A DNA stretch of 14,869 nt from CAXBYZ01 sp043826085 (GCA_043826085.1 JBDRQW010000070.1:1-14869); one strand, 5' to 3'. Positions 1 to 6,742 are shown, counted from the stretch's first letter. Program-made: numbers and translations. Notes: generated by a model from the letters alone, not told the origin.

Positions 1-71
1 TCGGGGATGACAGAATTGAACTGTCGCCACACGGCCCCCAGCCGCGCATTCTACCGTTAAACCAATCCCCG
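1..71 (-). tRNA. tRNA-Pro, anticodon GGG
   Basis: The reverse complement folds into a full cloverleaf: 7-bp acceptor stem (CGGGGAT/ATCCCCG) with discriminator A, D-stem GTTT/GAAT with two G-U pairs around a loop containing GG, 5-bp anticodon stem CGCGG/CCGTG with one G-U pair, loop CTGGGGG placing GGG at 34-36, a 4-nt variable loop, and T-stem GACAG/CTGTC with loop TTCAATT. CGGGG at the 5' end and an A discriminator suit a bacterial proline tRNA. The window begins at the discriminator base, so whether CCA is encoded cannot be seen. Confidence 0.93.
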
Positions 72-89
72 TTAAATATCATTGCAGTT

Positions 90-116
90 GTTACGAACTT
101 CAAATAGGTTCGTAAC
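90..116. repeat. 9-bp inverted repeat between tRNA-Pro and the XRE gene
   Basis: GTTACGAAC (90-98) is followed after 9 nt by its exact reverse complement GTTCGTAAC (108-116). No T-run follows on either strand, so it is not an obvious intrinsic terminator. It lies just upstream of the tRNA on the minus strand and could be an operator or part of the tRNA leader. The rest of 72-188 shows no gene. Confidence 0.6.
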
Positions 117-188
117 CCGCTCAAAAATTAGTAAACAAATTTTATCACAAAAATAGCCTATTGACAGTTTCGGGTTTTTAACCCACGC

Positions 189-218
189 TTGATAAATATC
201 ACAATATTGTGATATGAT
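189..218 (+). promoter_or_regulatory. Promoter with embedded 20-bp palindromic operator, XRE gene
   Basis: TTGATA (189-194) and TATGAT (213-218) are separated by 18 bp and each match the sigma-70 consensus at 5 of 6 positions. A perfect 20-bp palindrome (196-215, arm ATATCACAAT) fills the spacer and runs into the -10 box. Such placement is typical of autoregulated XRE/antitoxin genes: bound protein would block RNA polymerase. The predicted transcription start is about 225, only 2 nt before the ATG at 227, and no Shine-Dalgarno sequence is present, so the transcript is probably leaderless. Confidence 0.72.
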
Positions 219-226
219 TAAATCAT

Positions 227-502
227 ATGGACTGGCAAACTCACAAAAAACAACTACTTAAAAATCCAAAATTCAAACAAGCCCTCAAAGAGAGTCGTCT
301 TGAATATAAGATTGCTAGAACAGTTATAAAAGCTAGACTCAAACATCAACTTACTCAAAAACAACTAGCGAAAAAACTCAACACACAACAATCTGTTATC
401 TCTCGCGTTGAAAACGCCCAAACCACCACCTCCGTCTCATTTCTCAAACGATTAGCGAATATATTTGGTGGAGAATTAAAGATTAGTTTTAGTGGTATCT
501 AA
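227..502 (+). CDS. XRE-family helix-turn-helix regulator, HigA-antitoxin-like, orphan
   Basis: This 91-aa protein has a basic N-terminal helix region (1-30) and a Cro/C1-type helix-turn-helix at about 31-85. The segment LTQKQLAKKLNTQQSVISRV is a clear XRE fold (helix 2, turn, recognition helix), followed by a leucine-rich dimerisation stretch (FLKRLANIFG) and a short beta-like tail. The architecture resembles HigA-type antitoxins and solitary XRE repressors. No RelE/HigB-like toxin ORF lies on either side: upstream is tRNA-Pro, downstream is recA. It is therefore best called a solitary regulator. The 20-bp palindrome in its own promoter suggests autorepression. The ATG is the only sensible start; there is no Shine-Dalgarno and the promoter predicts a leaderless message. 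DNA binding is confident from the fold; its targets and any toxin partner are unknown. Confidence 0.85.
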   Translation: MDWQTHKKQLLKNPKFKQALKESRLEYKIARTVIKARLKHQLTQKQLAKKLNTQQSVISRVENAQTTTSVSFLKRLANIFGGELKISFSGI

Positions 503-509
503 ACCCGAC

Positions 510-543
510 TTGCAATTATTAACAGCTTTGTTATGCTGATAAT
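510..543 (+). promoter_or_regulatory. Probable recA promoter
   Basis: TTGCAA (510-515) is followed after 16 bp by TATGCT (532-537), which carries an extended TGn (529-531). An alternative -10, GATAAT, lies at 538-543. Either would start transcription at about 544-550 and leave a 30-37 nt leader containing the Shine-Dalgarno AAGGAG at 570-575. I see no recognisable LexA box of the Escherichia or Bacillus type, so SOS control is not supported by this sequence. Confidence 0.5.
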
Positions 544-580
544 AGAAATTTAATTCTCCTGCCCACTATAAGGAGTATTT

Positions 581-1612
581 ATGACAACAGATCCCAAACT
601 TCAAGCAATTAAAGTGGCCATGGAGCAAATCCAAAAAGAATATGGCCAAGGCTCAATCATGAAACTCGGTGATCGACAACACTTGGAAGTAGCTGTCATC
701 CCTACCGGCTCCATCGCCCTAGATATTGCCCTTGGTGTTGGTGGCCTACCTCGATCTCGTATCACCGAAATTTTCGGACCGGAAGCTTCGGGTAAAACCA
801 CCCTTTGTTTACACGTCATTGCCGAAGCTCAAAAAATGGGTGGCACTGCCGCTTTTATCGATGCCGAACACGCCCTTGATCCTCAAAGAGCCGAAGCCAT
901 TGGAGTTAATGTGGATGATTTGATTATTTCTCAACCGGATACCGGCGAACAAGCCCTGGAAATCACCGAGACTCTCATTCGTTCCGGCGCCATCGATGTT
1001 ATCTGTATTGACTCAGTTGCTGCCCTGGTTCCAAAAGCCGAGATCGAAGGCGAAATGGGCGACTCAATTATTGGCCTTCAGGCTAGACTAATGAGTCAAG
1101 CCATGAGAAAACTCACCAGCGCCATCGCCAAATCCGGTACCGTGGTTATCTTTACTAACCAACTCCGCATGAAAATCGGCGTCATGTTTGGCAACCCCGA
1201 AACCACTCCAGGTGGAAAAGCTCTAAAATTTTACTCATCCATTCGCCTCGATTGTCGAAAAATTGGCAATATTCAAGATCGCGATGTTATTGTTGGCTCT
1301 CGCCATCGCATCAAAATTGTCAAAAATAAAGTCGCTGCACCATTTAGGTTAGCTGAGATAGATATTTTAAATACCGAGGGTATTTCCAAGATGGGTGACT
1401 TAATCGACCTTGCTGTTGAACATAACATCATCGAAAAATCCGGTAGTTTCTACAAATACAAAGGAGAAGTTGCCGGTCAAGGTAAAGAAGCCGTTCGTAT
1501 CTACTTAAATGAAAATCCAAAAATAGCCAAAGCTATCGAAGATTTAGTTTGGAAGTCCGTTAGAGGCGAAGAAGTAGAAACCAAAAAACGCGGTCGTCCT
1601 GCCAAGAAATAA
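581..1612 (+). CDS. recA: Recombinase RecA
   Basis: RecA polymerises on single-stranded DNA and catalyses ATP-dependent homologous pairing and strand exchange. The 343-aa product has the Walker A motif GPEASGKTT at 66-74 (Lys72), the FIDAEHALD segment, the Walker B region VICIDSVAALVP, and the DNA-binding loop 2 region GVMFGNPETTPGGKALKFY near 200-218. The C-terminal domain (KSGSFYKYKGEVAGQGKEA) is complete. Oddly, the tail is basic, ending in KKRGRPAKK, an AT-hook-like RGRP motif, whereas the Escherichia coli tail is acidic and autoinhibitory. Shine-Dalgarno AAGGAG lies 5 nt before the ATG. recX follows after 3 nt, so the two are surely co-transcribed. Length and motifs leave no real doubt. 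Confidence 0.98.
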   Translation: MTTDPKLQAIKVAMEQIQKEYGQGSIMKLGDRQHLEVAVIPTGSIALDIALGVGGLPRSRITEIFGPEASGKTTLCLHVIAEAQKMGGTAAFIDAEHALDPQRAEAIGVNVDDLIISQPDTGEQALEITETLIRSGAIDVICIDSVAALVPKAEIEGEMGDSIIGLQARLMSQAMRKLTSAIAKSGTVVIFTNQLRMKIGVMFGNPETTPGGKALKFYSSIRLDCRKIGNIQDRDVIVGSRHRIKIVKNKVAAPFRLAEIDILNTEGISKMGDLIDLAVEHNIIEKSGSFYKYKGEVAGQGKEAVRIYLNENPKIAKAIEDLVWKSVRGEEVETKKRGRPAKK

Positions 1613-1615
1613 TCA

Positions 1616-2032
1616 ATGGAAAAAGATCTAGAAAGATTAAAAAATAAGACTTTAAAATTATTGTCTTACCGGCCCAGAAGCATTTCTGAAATTAAATTTT
1701 GTTTAAAAAGATTAGAGTATGCCACCCCCGCTTTAATTAATCAAACTATCGAATATTTTATTGATTCCGGTCTTCTTGATGATCAAAAATTTGCCGAATG
1801 GTGGGTCGACCAACGAACTACTCATCGCCCCAAAGGCAACATTGCTTTAAAAAGCGAATTACTCCAAAAAGGCATCGACGACTCAATCATCAACTCAGTT
1901 TTGCTTGATTTCGACCAAGAACAAGAACTAGCCAAAAAACTCCTAGAAAAAAAGAAAATCACCGACAAACAAAAAGCCTATAAATATCTTTATTCTCGCG
2001 GTTTCTCCAACCTACAAGGATTCTCCTTGTAG
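1616..2032 (+). CDS. recX: Regulatory protein RecX, short C-terminus
   Basis: RecX binds RecA filaments and limits their extension or activity. The 138-aa product shows RecX-type three-helix repeats: LLSYRPRSISEIKFCLKR near the N-terminus, then IEYFIDSGLLDDQKFAEWWV with the conserved LLDD-FA segment, then RPKGNIALKSELLQKGI. The third repeat begins at KQKAYKYLYSRGFS but is cut short and finishes NLQGFSL. Those last residues and the TAG stop are encoded by a perfect palindrome (2011-2033), so the palindrome seems to have replaced or truncated the end of the gene. The start lies 3 nt after the recA stop, indicating coupling. The family is clear from motifs and context; whether the shortened protein is active is unknown. 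Confidence 0.9.
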   Translation: MEKDLERLKNKTLKLLSYRPRSISEIKFCLKRLEYATPALINQTIEYFIDSGLLDDQKFAEWWVDQRTTHRPKGNIALKSELLQKGIDDSIINSVLLDFDQEQELAKKLLEKKKITDKQKAYKYLYSRGFSNLQGFSL

Positions 2033-2033
2033 G
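2011..2033. repeat. Palindromic element (LQGxSL family) at the end of recX
   Basis: Left arm CCTACAAGGA (2011-2020), loop TTC, right arm TCCTTGTAGG (2024-2033): ten perfect pairs. It supplies the last recX codons and the TAG stop (2030-2032). Arms and loop size match the elements in miaA (8432-8452) and in the 12.7-14.5 kb repeats. An A-run follows on the plus strand, not a T-run, so it is not a classical terminator for recA-recX, though the hairpin may protect the mRNA 3' end. Confidence 0.85.
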
Positions 2034-2044
2034 TAAAAAACCCA

Positions 2045-2073
2045 TTGACTAGTAAAGTATAAAAGAGTAGAAT
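2045..2073 (+). promoter_or_regulatory. Promoter for RNase Y
   Basis: TTGACT (2045-2050), a 17-bp spacer and TAGAAT (2068-2073): both hexamers match consensus at 5 of 6 positions with ideal spacing. Predicted start is near 2080, giving a leader of about 180 nt before RNase Y. Confidence 0.78.
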
Positions 2074-2080
2074 ACTCTCA

Positions 2081-2263
2081 TCGATAAATTGCGATAATTA
2101 TTAACTAAAAATGTTGTTGTATCAATCTAAATCAGTCTTTACCTCAACCCTCGCTTAAGGCGGGTCCTTCTGGGAATTAGTTTACTCTTCGCCATTTATC
2201 TTATTAAATATAGCTTGCAGTTGTCCGAAGAAACATCGGACCTGCTCCTAATAAAGGATAAAT
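2081..2263 (+). promoter_or_regulatory. Long structured 5' leader of RNase Y
   Basis: About 180 nt without a real gene lie between the promoter and the ATG. A 15-codon ORF (2111-2158) is possible but lacks a Shine-Dalgarno. Its stop overlaps a hairpin-prone stretch (ACCC 2147-2150 with GGGT near 2161-2164). A second hairpin at 2217-2245 has an outer stem GCAG/CTGC, a 2-nt bulge, an inner stem GTCCGA/TCGGAC and a 7-nt loop. It ends 7 nt before the Shine-Dalgarno AAAGGA (2253-2258). The length and structure suggest post-transcriptional control, possibly self-cleavage by RNase Y. No known riboswitch class is recognised. Confidence 0.45.
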
Positions 2264-3787
2264 ATGTCATTTTTTTCACGCTTTACCAAGATAGTCAGTA
2301 GCCAACCCACTCGCCTATCAAAACCACCACAAAAAGTTAAGCCACACCAAAAACCCACCCCGCCTCCGCCCCCACAATCAACCATTAAACTGGCTGAGAT
2401 CGAGAATAAAGCTAGAGAAATCATCATCGAGGCCAAAGATAAGGCTTTTAATATCAAACGACAGGCGGATGTAACTGCTCACAACATGATTCAAGACGCC
2501 GGTAAATTAAAAGAAGAAGCTTTAAAACAAAGAGCCGAACTCGAACATCGCCTCGGAGCTATCGACCAGCGAGAACAATCAGTTTCAAATCAAGAAAAAA
2601 TTATTAACCTTAATCTAAAAAACAGTGAAGAGACCAAGAAAAAACAACTGGAAAAATTAGAGAGGATTGCCAAACTTAAAAAAGAAGAAGCTCGTGAGCT
2701 TATTATTAAAGCTTACGAAAAACGAATGACTCGCGATATTGCCGAAACCATTACCGATGCCGAAAAAAAGGCCAAGGCCGAAGCCGAAGTCAAATCCAAA
2801 GAAATTCTAGTCGAAGCCATGCGTCACGGAGCCACCGACTATGTTGCCGAATTCACTGTTTCATTAATCAAAGTCAAAGATGAAGACATGAAAGGCCGTG
2901 TCATAGGTAGGGAAGGTAGAAACATCAGAACTTTTGAAAAAGTTACCGGCGTTGAAGTTGACCTCGACGAACCCGGAGTCATTAGACTCTCCTGTTTTGA
3001 TTCAATCAGAAGAGAAATTGCCAGAGTTACTTTAGAAAAACTCTTAGCCGATGGTAGGATTCAACCTTCTCGTATCGAAGAAATTTATCTTAGAGTCAAA
3101 AAAGATCTTGAAACCATTATGCACCAAGAAGGTGAAAAACTTTGTCATGCTGTCAAAGTTTATAACCTGCCAATCCCGATTGTTGATATGTTGGGTCGAT
3201 TTAAATACCGATCCTCTTATGGGCAAAGCATGATTACACATACGCTGGAAGTTACAAAAATCGGCATTAAATTAGCCCATGAAACCGGAGCCAATGTTAA
3301 TATAGTCAAACTTGCCTGTTTACTTCACGACATTGGTAAAATTATCAACGACGAAGAAGGTACCCACGTTGAACTTGGCGTTAAACTTTTAAAGAAACAC
3401 CAGATACCTCAAGCTATTATAGATTGCGTGGCCGAACACCACGAGGATAAACCTTTTTCTTCAACCGAGTCAGTCTTAGTTTATGTTGCCGACGCTATCT
3501 CCGGATCAAGACCGGGAGCCCGTTACGAAGACCATCAAGCCTATATTCAAAGAATGACCGAACTGGAAGATATAGCCAAATCATTTGACGGGGTCAAATC
3601 AGCTTTTGCTATCCAAGCCGGTAGGGAAGTTAGAGTCATTGCCAATCCGCAAGAACTCGATGATAATCAGGCTACCAAGTTAGCCAGTGATATCAGAGAT
3701 AAAATTAAAGAGGATGTCAAAGACTTCCCCGGTCAGATAAAAGTTTCCGTTACCAGAGAAACCAAAGCCGAAGCAATTACCACTTGA
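2264..3787 (+). CDS. rny: Ribonuclease Y, lacking the membrane anchor
   Basis: RNase Y is an endoribonuclease that starts mRNA decay. The 507-aa product has a proline-rich N-terminus (residues 20-40, with a run of six prolines), a long charged coiled coil (about 42-190), a KH RNA-binding domain around 205-265 containing GRVIGREGRNIRTFE, and an HD phosphohydrolase domain with LLHDIGK (His355-Asp356) and a distal AEHHED that supply metal ligands, followed by the conserved C-terminal part (IQAGREVRVI). Canonical RNase Y begins with a transmembrane helix; here the first 60 residues contain no hydrophobic stretch, so the enzyme should be cytoplasmic or recruited by another means. Shine-Dalgarno AAAGGA lies 5 nt before the ATG. 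The TGA stop overlaps the likely -35 of the HU promoter. Confidence 0.96.
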   Translation: MSFFSRFTKIVSSQPTRLSKPPQKVKPHQKPTPPPPPQSTIKLAEIENKAREIIIEAKDKAFNIKRQADVTAHNMIQDAGKLKEEALKQRAELEHRLGAIDQREQSVSNQEKIINLNLKNSEETKKKQLEKLERIAKLKKEEARELIIKAYEKRMTRDIAETITDAEKKAKAEAEVKSKEILVEAMRHGATDYVAEFTVSLIKVKDEDMKGRVIGREGRNIRTFEKVTGVEVDLDEPGVIRLSCFDSIRREIARVTLEKLLADGRIQPSRIEEIYLRVKKDLETIMHQEGEKLCHAVKVYNLPIPIVDMLGRFKYRSSYGQSMITHTLEVTKIGIKLAHETGANVNIVKLACLLHDIGKIINDEEGTHVELGVKLLKKHQIPQAIIDCVAEHHEDKPFSSTESVLVYVADAISGSRPGARYEDHQAYIQRMTELEDIAKSFDGVKSAFAIQAGREVRVIANPQELDDNQATKLASDIRDKIKEDVKDFPGQIKVSVTRETKAEAITT

Positions 3788-3812
3788 TTTAGACTGATAT
3801 ATCAGTTAATAT
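3784..3812 (+). promoter_or_regulatory. Promoter with spacer palindrome, HU gene
   Basis: TTGATT (3784-3789) and TAATAT (3807-3812) are 17 bp apart. A perfect 14-bp palindrome (3793-3806, ACTGATATATCAGT) fills the spacer exactly. The predicted start, about 3819, is 3 nt before the ATG and no Shine-Dalgarno is visible, so this is another probable leaderless promoter. The design parallels the XRE promoter at 189-218. The palindrome could be an operator; the protein that binds it is unknown. Confidence 0.55.
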
Positions 3813-3821
3813 TAAGACCAT

Positions 3822-4097
3822 ATGACCAAAGCAGAACTAGTTGAAATAATTGCCAAAAATGCTCATCTAACCAAAAAAGCCACTCGTGAGTGCATTGACG
3901 CTTTTTTAGATGAAGTAGTTAGGCAGATAAACAAAGGCGAAAAAATTGTTCTTTCCGGTTTTGGCACCTTCAAAGTCACCAAAGTCAAAGACAAAAAAGG
4001 CCGAAACCCTCAGACCGGAGAAGAGTTAATCATCAAGTCTCACCGCGTTGTCCGTTTTTTGGTTGGCAAAACCCTCAAACGCCTGGTTAAAAAATAA
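3822..4097 (+). CDS. HU-family nucleoid DNA-binding protein
   Basis: HU dimers bind and bend DNA without strong sequence preference and help to compact the nucleoid. The 91-aa length is typical. The N-terminal helices (MTKAELVEIIAKNAHLTKKA) are followed by the core VLSGFGTFKV, the DNA-intercalating arm containing GRNPQTGEE with the conserved proline, and the C-terminal helix VGKTLKRLVKK. The gene has its own promoter with a 14-bp palindrome in the spacer, and no Shine-Dalgarno. An IHF subunit is less likely because these genomes usually have single HU-like genes and the sequence is HU-like throughout. Confidence 0.95.
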   Translation: MTKAELVEIIAKNAHLTKKATRECIDAFLDEVVRQINKGEKIVLSGFGTFKVTKVKDKKGRNPQTGEELIIKSHRVVRFLVGKTLKRLVKK

Positions 4098-4106
4098 GAC
4101 TTTCAA

Positions 4107-4127
4107 ATCACGCTCCTGGAGCGTGAT
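4107..4127. repeat. Palindrome (ATCAC family) between HU and the ABC exporter
   Basis: Arm ATCACGCTC (4107-4115), loop CTG, arm GAGCGTGAT (4119-4127): nine perfect pairs with a 3-nt loop. It resembles the ATCACACCT elements at 6743, 12694 and 13321 (shared ATCAC...GTGAT ends). It starts 10 nt after the HU stop and ends 4 nt before the extended -10 of the next gene, so it could act as mRNA 3' end, operator, or both. No T-run follows. Confidence 0.8.
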
Positions 4128-4131
4128 CTCG

Positions 4132-4140
4132 TGTTACAAT
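4132..4140 (+). promoter_or_regulatory. Extended -10 promoter, ABC exporter operon
   Basis: TGT-TACAAT (4132-4140) is an extended -10 element (TACAAT matches 5 of 6). No good -35 is visible; that position is occupied by the palindrome 4107-4127. The predicted start, about 4147, coincides with the first base of the ATG, so the mRNA would be fully leaderless. Confidence 0.6.
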
Positions 4141-4146
4141 TTCTTC

Positions 4147-4944
4147 ATGAGGAAATTCTTTAGTTATTTTTCTATTGCTCTCTCCGATGCTTTTGTTTAT
4201 AAAGCCGCCGGCTTCATCTGGATGTTAAATGATATCGGTCCCGCCATAGTAGGTTTAATTTTTTGGAAAGCAGCCTTTAACTCATCTGTCAATATTGGTG
4301 GCTATACTTTGCAAAGTATGATCTTTTACTATCTTGGAATTATGTTGGTTAACACTCTTGTTGCCACTCACCCTCAATATGATTTATCTGATCAAATTCG
4401 TTCTGGAAATTTTTCTAAATACTTAACTAAACCGATTAATATTACTACTAGTAAAATTGCAGGCTCTATAGCCTGGAGAGTCATTAGATTTATCTACTTG
4501 CTTCCGGTAATTTTATTAATAAATATTTATTTATATAAAAGCAACCAAGGCTTTAGTTATCTAAATTTAAATATTATTTTTTTAACTTTAAGTTTAATCA
4601 TGGCCTTTCTATTAAACTTTTTTATCAAAATGAGCTTAGGTTTAGCCACTTTTTGGTTTACAGAAGCCGGTTGGTTATTCTTTACCTATAGAATCATCAA
4701 CACTTTTTTAAGCGGAGAACTAATTCCTCTTGATTTATTTCCCCAATCAGTTTTTAACCTAATTAGTTACCTTCCATTTAAATACATGTTATTTTTCCCT
4801 TTATCAATTGCCCTTAATAAACAATCTTATCTTAATACAGTTCAGGGCTTATTGATCCAATTATTCTGGTGTTTGGTTTTTTACTTAATTTACAAACTTG
4901 TTCTAAAAAAAGGTATTAAAGTTTATGAGGCTTATGGTAACTAA
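4147..4944 (+). CDS. ABC-2 type permease, first subunit
   Basis: This 265-aa integral membrane protein has about six transmembrane segments, starting with a cytoplasmic stretch that includes an amphipathic N-terminus and leads to FIWMLNDIGPAIVGLIFW. The motif LSDQIRSGNFSKYLTKPINI, with a short conserved cytoplasmic loop, is characteristic of the ABC-2 permeases that pair with COG4586-type ATPases. I chose the ATG at 4147: an in-frame upstream ATG at 4048 would overlap HU by 50 nt with non-hydrophobic, unconserved residues, and the extended -10 at 4132-4140 points to 4147. The next permease overlaps it by 20 nt and the ATPase follows, so the three form one exporter. The substrate is not shown by sequence; drug or envelope-component export are both possible. 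Confidence 0.87.
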   Translation: MRKFFSYFSIALSDAFVYKAAGFIWMLNDIGPAIVGLIFWKAAFNSSVNIGGYTLQSMIFYYLGIMLVNTLVATHPQYDLSDQIRSGNFSKYLTKPINITTSKIAGSIAWRVIRFIYLLPVILLINIYLYKSNQGFSYLNLNIIFLTLSLIMAFLLNFFIKMSLGLATFWFTEAGWLFFTYRIINTFLSGELIPLDLFPQSVFNLISYLPFKYMLFFPLSIALNKQSYLNTVQGLLIQLFWCLVFYLIYKLVLKKGIKVYEAYGN

Positions 4945-5731
4945 AAAACTTAGATATCTAAAACTATATAAAGCATTTTTCAAAAATTGTTTAATCAGGG
5001 AAATGGAGTTTCGCAGTCATTTTATTATTCAAAACATTGTCAGCGCTGTTTGGGCTTTAATAGTTTTAGTCACCTTTTTATTTATTTTCAATCACGTCTC
5101 TTCAGTTAATGGTTGGGATCTACACTCCATGCTTCTTCTCACCGCCATTTATTTTTTAGTTGATAGAATTTTCGATAGCTTATTTGAGATCAACTTATGG
5201 GACCTAACCACCCTAGTTAATACTGGCAACCTAGACACTATTCTTACCAAACCGGTTTCTTCTCAATTTATGGTTTCTTTAAGAAAATTTTCTTTTTCAA
5301 TGTTTTTTAGCAACCTGGCTATGATTGGTTTAATCATTTATTTAATTATTAATTTTTATTCTCCAATCTCATTTATTCAAATTATTTCTTTTTTAATTCT
5401 AATAATTTGTAGTATCGTTATCACTTACTCTTTGTGGTTTATCTCGGTTCTGCCAATATTTTGGTGGGGCAGGCTAGATAATATTCACCATTTATTTAGG
5501 CCCTTTCATCAATTGGGCCGAGTTCCAATCGATGTTACCGGTTCTTTAAAACCATTTTTTACTTATATTTTTCCCTTAGCCTTTGTCTCTACAATTCCCG
5601 CTCAAGCAATTATTGGAAATTTATCTTATTGGCTGCTTTTTTACGGAATTATTATTTCTATCGTTTTATTAGTTATTTCCAATAAGCTTTGGAATTTTTC
5701 CTTACGTTACTACACCTCCGCCTCTTCATGA
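4925..5731 (+). CDS. ABC-2 type permease, second subunit
   Basis: This 268-aa membrane protein has about six hydrophobic segments (for example FIIQNIVSAVWALIVLVTFL). The loop LWDLTTLVNTGNLDTILTKP corresponds to the RSGNFSKYLTKP loop of the first subunit, so the two are homologous halves of one channel. The segment GRVPIDVTGSLKPFFTYIFP is typical of the partner permease in COG4586/COG3694/COG4587-like systems. The reading frame overlaps the first permease by 20 nt, indicating translational coupling. AAAGG at 4909-4913 can serve the ATG at 4925; a second in-frame ATG at 4934 is an alternative start. Charged residues cluster at the N-terminus before the first membrane helix. Confidence 0.87.
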   Translation: MRLMVTKKLRYLKLYKAFFKNCLIREMEFRSHFIIQNIVSAVWALIVLVTFLFIFNHVSSVNGWDLHSMLLLTAIYFLVDRIFDSLFEINLWDLTTLVNTGNLDTILTKPVSSQFMVSLRKFSFSMFFSNLAMIGLIIYLIINFYSPISFIQIISFLILIICSIVITYSLWFISVLPIFWWGRLDNIHHLFRPFHQLGRVPIDVTGSLKPFFTYIFPLAFVSTIPAQAIIGNLSYWLLFYGIIISIVLLVISNKLWNFSLRYYTSASS

Positions 5732-5737
5732 TAGAAT
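5732..5737 (+). promoter_or_regulatory. Possible internal -10 box before the ABC ATPase
   Basis: TAGAAT begins one base after the permease stop and would start transcription near 5744, 2 nt before the ATPase ATG. No convincing -35 is visible. The spacing matches the other leaderless promoters of the window, but the gene is more simply read from the operon. Confidence 0.3.
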
Positions 5738-5745
5738 TATAAAAT

Positions 5746-6735
5746 ATGTCTCTTATCGAAGTTAAAAACTTAAAAAAATATTACCAAGTTTATCAAAAAG
5801 AACCCGGCATAAAAGGTTCGATTAAATCATTATTCCATCGTAAATACGAAAATATTAAAGCGGTTGACAACATATCTTTTTCAATCAAAGAAGGGGAGTT
5901 AGTTGGCTTTATCGGTCCCAATGGTGCCGGTAAGACCACTACCTTAAAAGTTTTATCCGGACTTTTATATCCCACCGAAGGCGCAGTCAGTGTTTTAGGC
6001 TACACTCCTTTTGACCGAAAGCCCGAATTTCAAAAGCAATTTTCCTTAGTCATGGGTCAAAAAAATCAACTTTGGTGGGACCTACCCGCCCTAGACTCTT
6101 TTATCTTAAATCGTGAAATCTACGAAATTGACAAAGACCAATTCAAAAAAACCTTAGATGATCTTACCGAAATGTTAGATCTAAAAGACATCCTAAAAAT
6201 TCAAGTTAGAAAACTATCTTTGGGTCAAAGAATGAAGTGTGAGCTCGTCGCCGCTCTGCTTCACTCACCCAAAGTCTTATTTTTAGATGAACCCACCATT
6301 GGCTTGGATGTAGTCATGCAACAAAAAATTAGAGAATTCTTAAAAGCCTACAATCAAAAATATAAAGCCACTATTATTTTAACCTCTCACTACATGGACG
6401 ACGTTAAAGAGCTCTGTGATCGAGTTATTATTATTGACAAAGGCAAAGTCTTTTTTGATGGGCTCCTGGACGAAATCATTAAAAAATATGCCGATCGTAA
6501 AATTCTTGAAGTTACCTTTTCAAAACCCGTTGAGAAAAAAGACTTTAGTATTATTAAGGCCGCCAAAATTAAAAAATTCGATCCACCTCAAGTTATTTTT
6601 TCAGTCAAGAGAAAATCAGCCAACCCGGTCGCCGCCAAACTACTGGAAAAATTTTCGGTTGCCGACCTAAACATCACCGAAAGTTCCCTAAAGGATATCA
6701 TCAGAGAAATTTTTACCGGCCGTGATTTATCCTAA
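5746..6735 (+). CDS. ABC exporter ATP-binding protein
   Basis: This 329-aa ATPase powers the two upstream permeases. It has Walker A GPNGAGKTT (starting near residue 57), a Q-loop region (SLVMGQKNQLWWDLPALDSF), the signature LSLGQRMKCE, Walker B VLFLDEPTIGLD and the switch histidine in TSHYMDD. The W-W-D-L-P stretch after the Q-loop is typical of the COG4586 subfamily. A C-terminal extension of about 90 residues after the nucleotide-binding domain matches the length of that subfamily. The start ATG lies 15 nt after the permease stop; there is no Shine-Dalgarno, only AT-rich sequence and a possible -10. Function as exporter ATPase is firm; the substrate is not known. Confidence 0.94.
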   Translation: MSLIEVKNLKKYYQVYQKEPGIKGSIKSLFHRKYENIKAVDNISFSIKEGELVGFIGPNGAGKTTTLKVLSGLLYPTEGAVSVLGYTPFDRKPEFQKQFSLVMGQKNQLWWDLPALDSFILNREIYEIDKDQFKKTLDDLTEMLDLKDILKIQVRKLSLGQRMKCELVAALLHSPKVLFLDEPTIGLDVVMQQKIREFLKAYNQKYKATIILTSHYMDDVKELCDRVIIIDKGKVFFDGLLDEIIKKYADRKILEVTFSKPVEKKDFSIIKAAKIKKFDPPQVIFSVKRKSANPVAAKLLEKFSVADLNITESSLKDIIREIFTGRDLS

Positions 6736-6742
6736 AAAAACC

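Noticed and set aside
75..103. Promoter for tRNA-Pro (TTGAAG-17-GATATT on the minus strand)
   Set aside because: Predicted start would fall inside the mature tRNA, and both boxes match only 4 of 6 positions.
2011..2045. Intrinsic terminators at the palindromes
   Set aside because: None of the gene-border palindromes is followed by a T-run on the coding strand, so classical Rho-independent termination is not supported.
2111..2245. T-box or known riboswitch in the RNase Y leader
   Set aside because: No T-box consensus, no terminator/antiterminator with a T-run, and no riboswitch core that I recognise.
3785..3787. UGA recoding (as in Gracilibacteria)
   Set aside because: TGA terminates full-length RNase Y, the second permease and MiaB at sensible ends, so the standard stop meaning applies.
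4048..4146. Longer start for the first ABC permease
   Set aside because: It would overlap HU by 50 nt, adds non-hydrophobic residues, and the extended -10 at 4132-4140 lies downstream of it.
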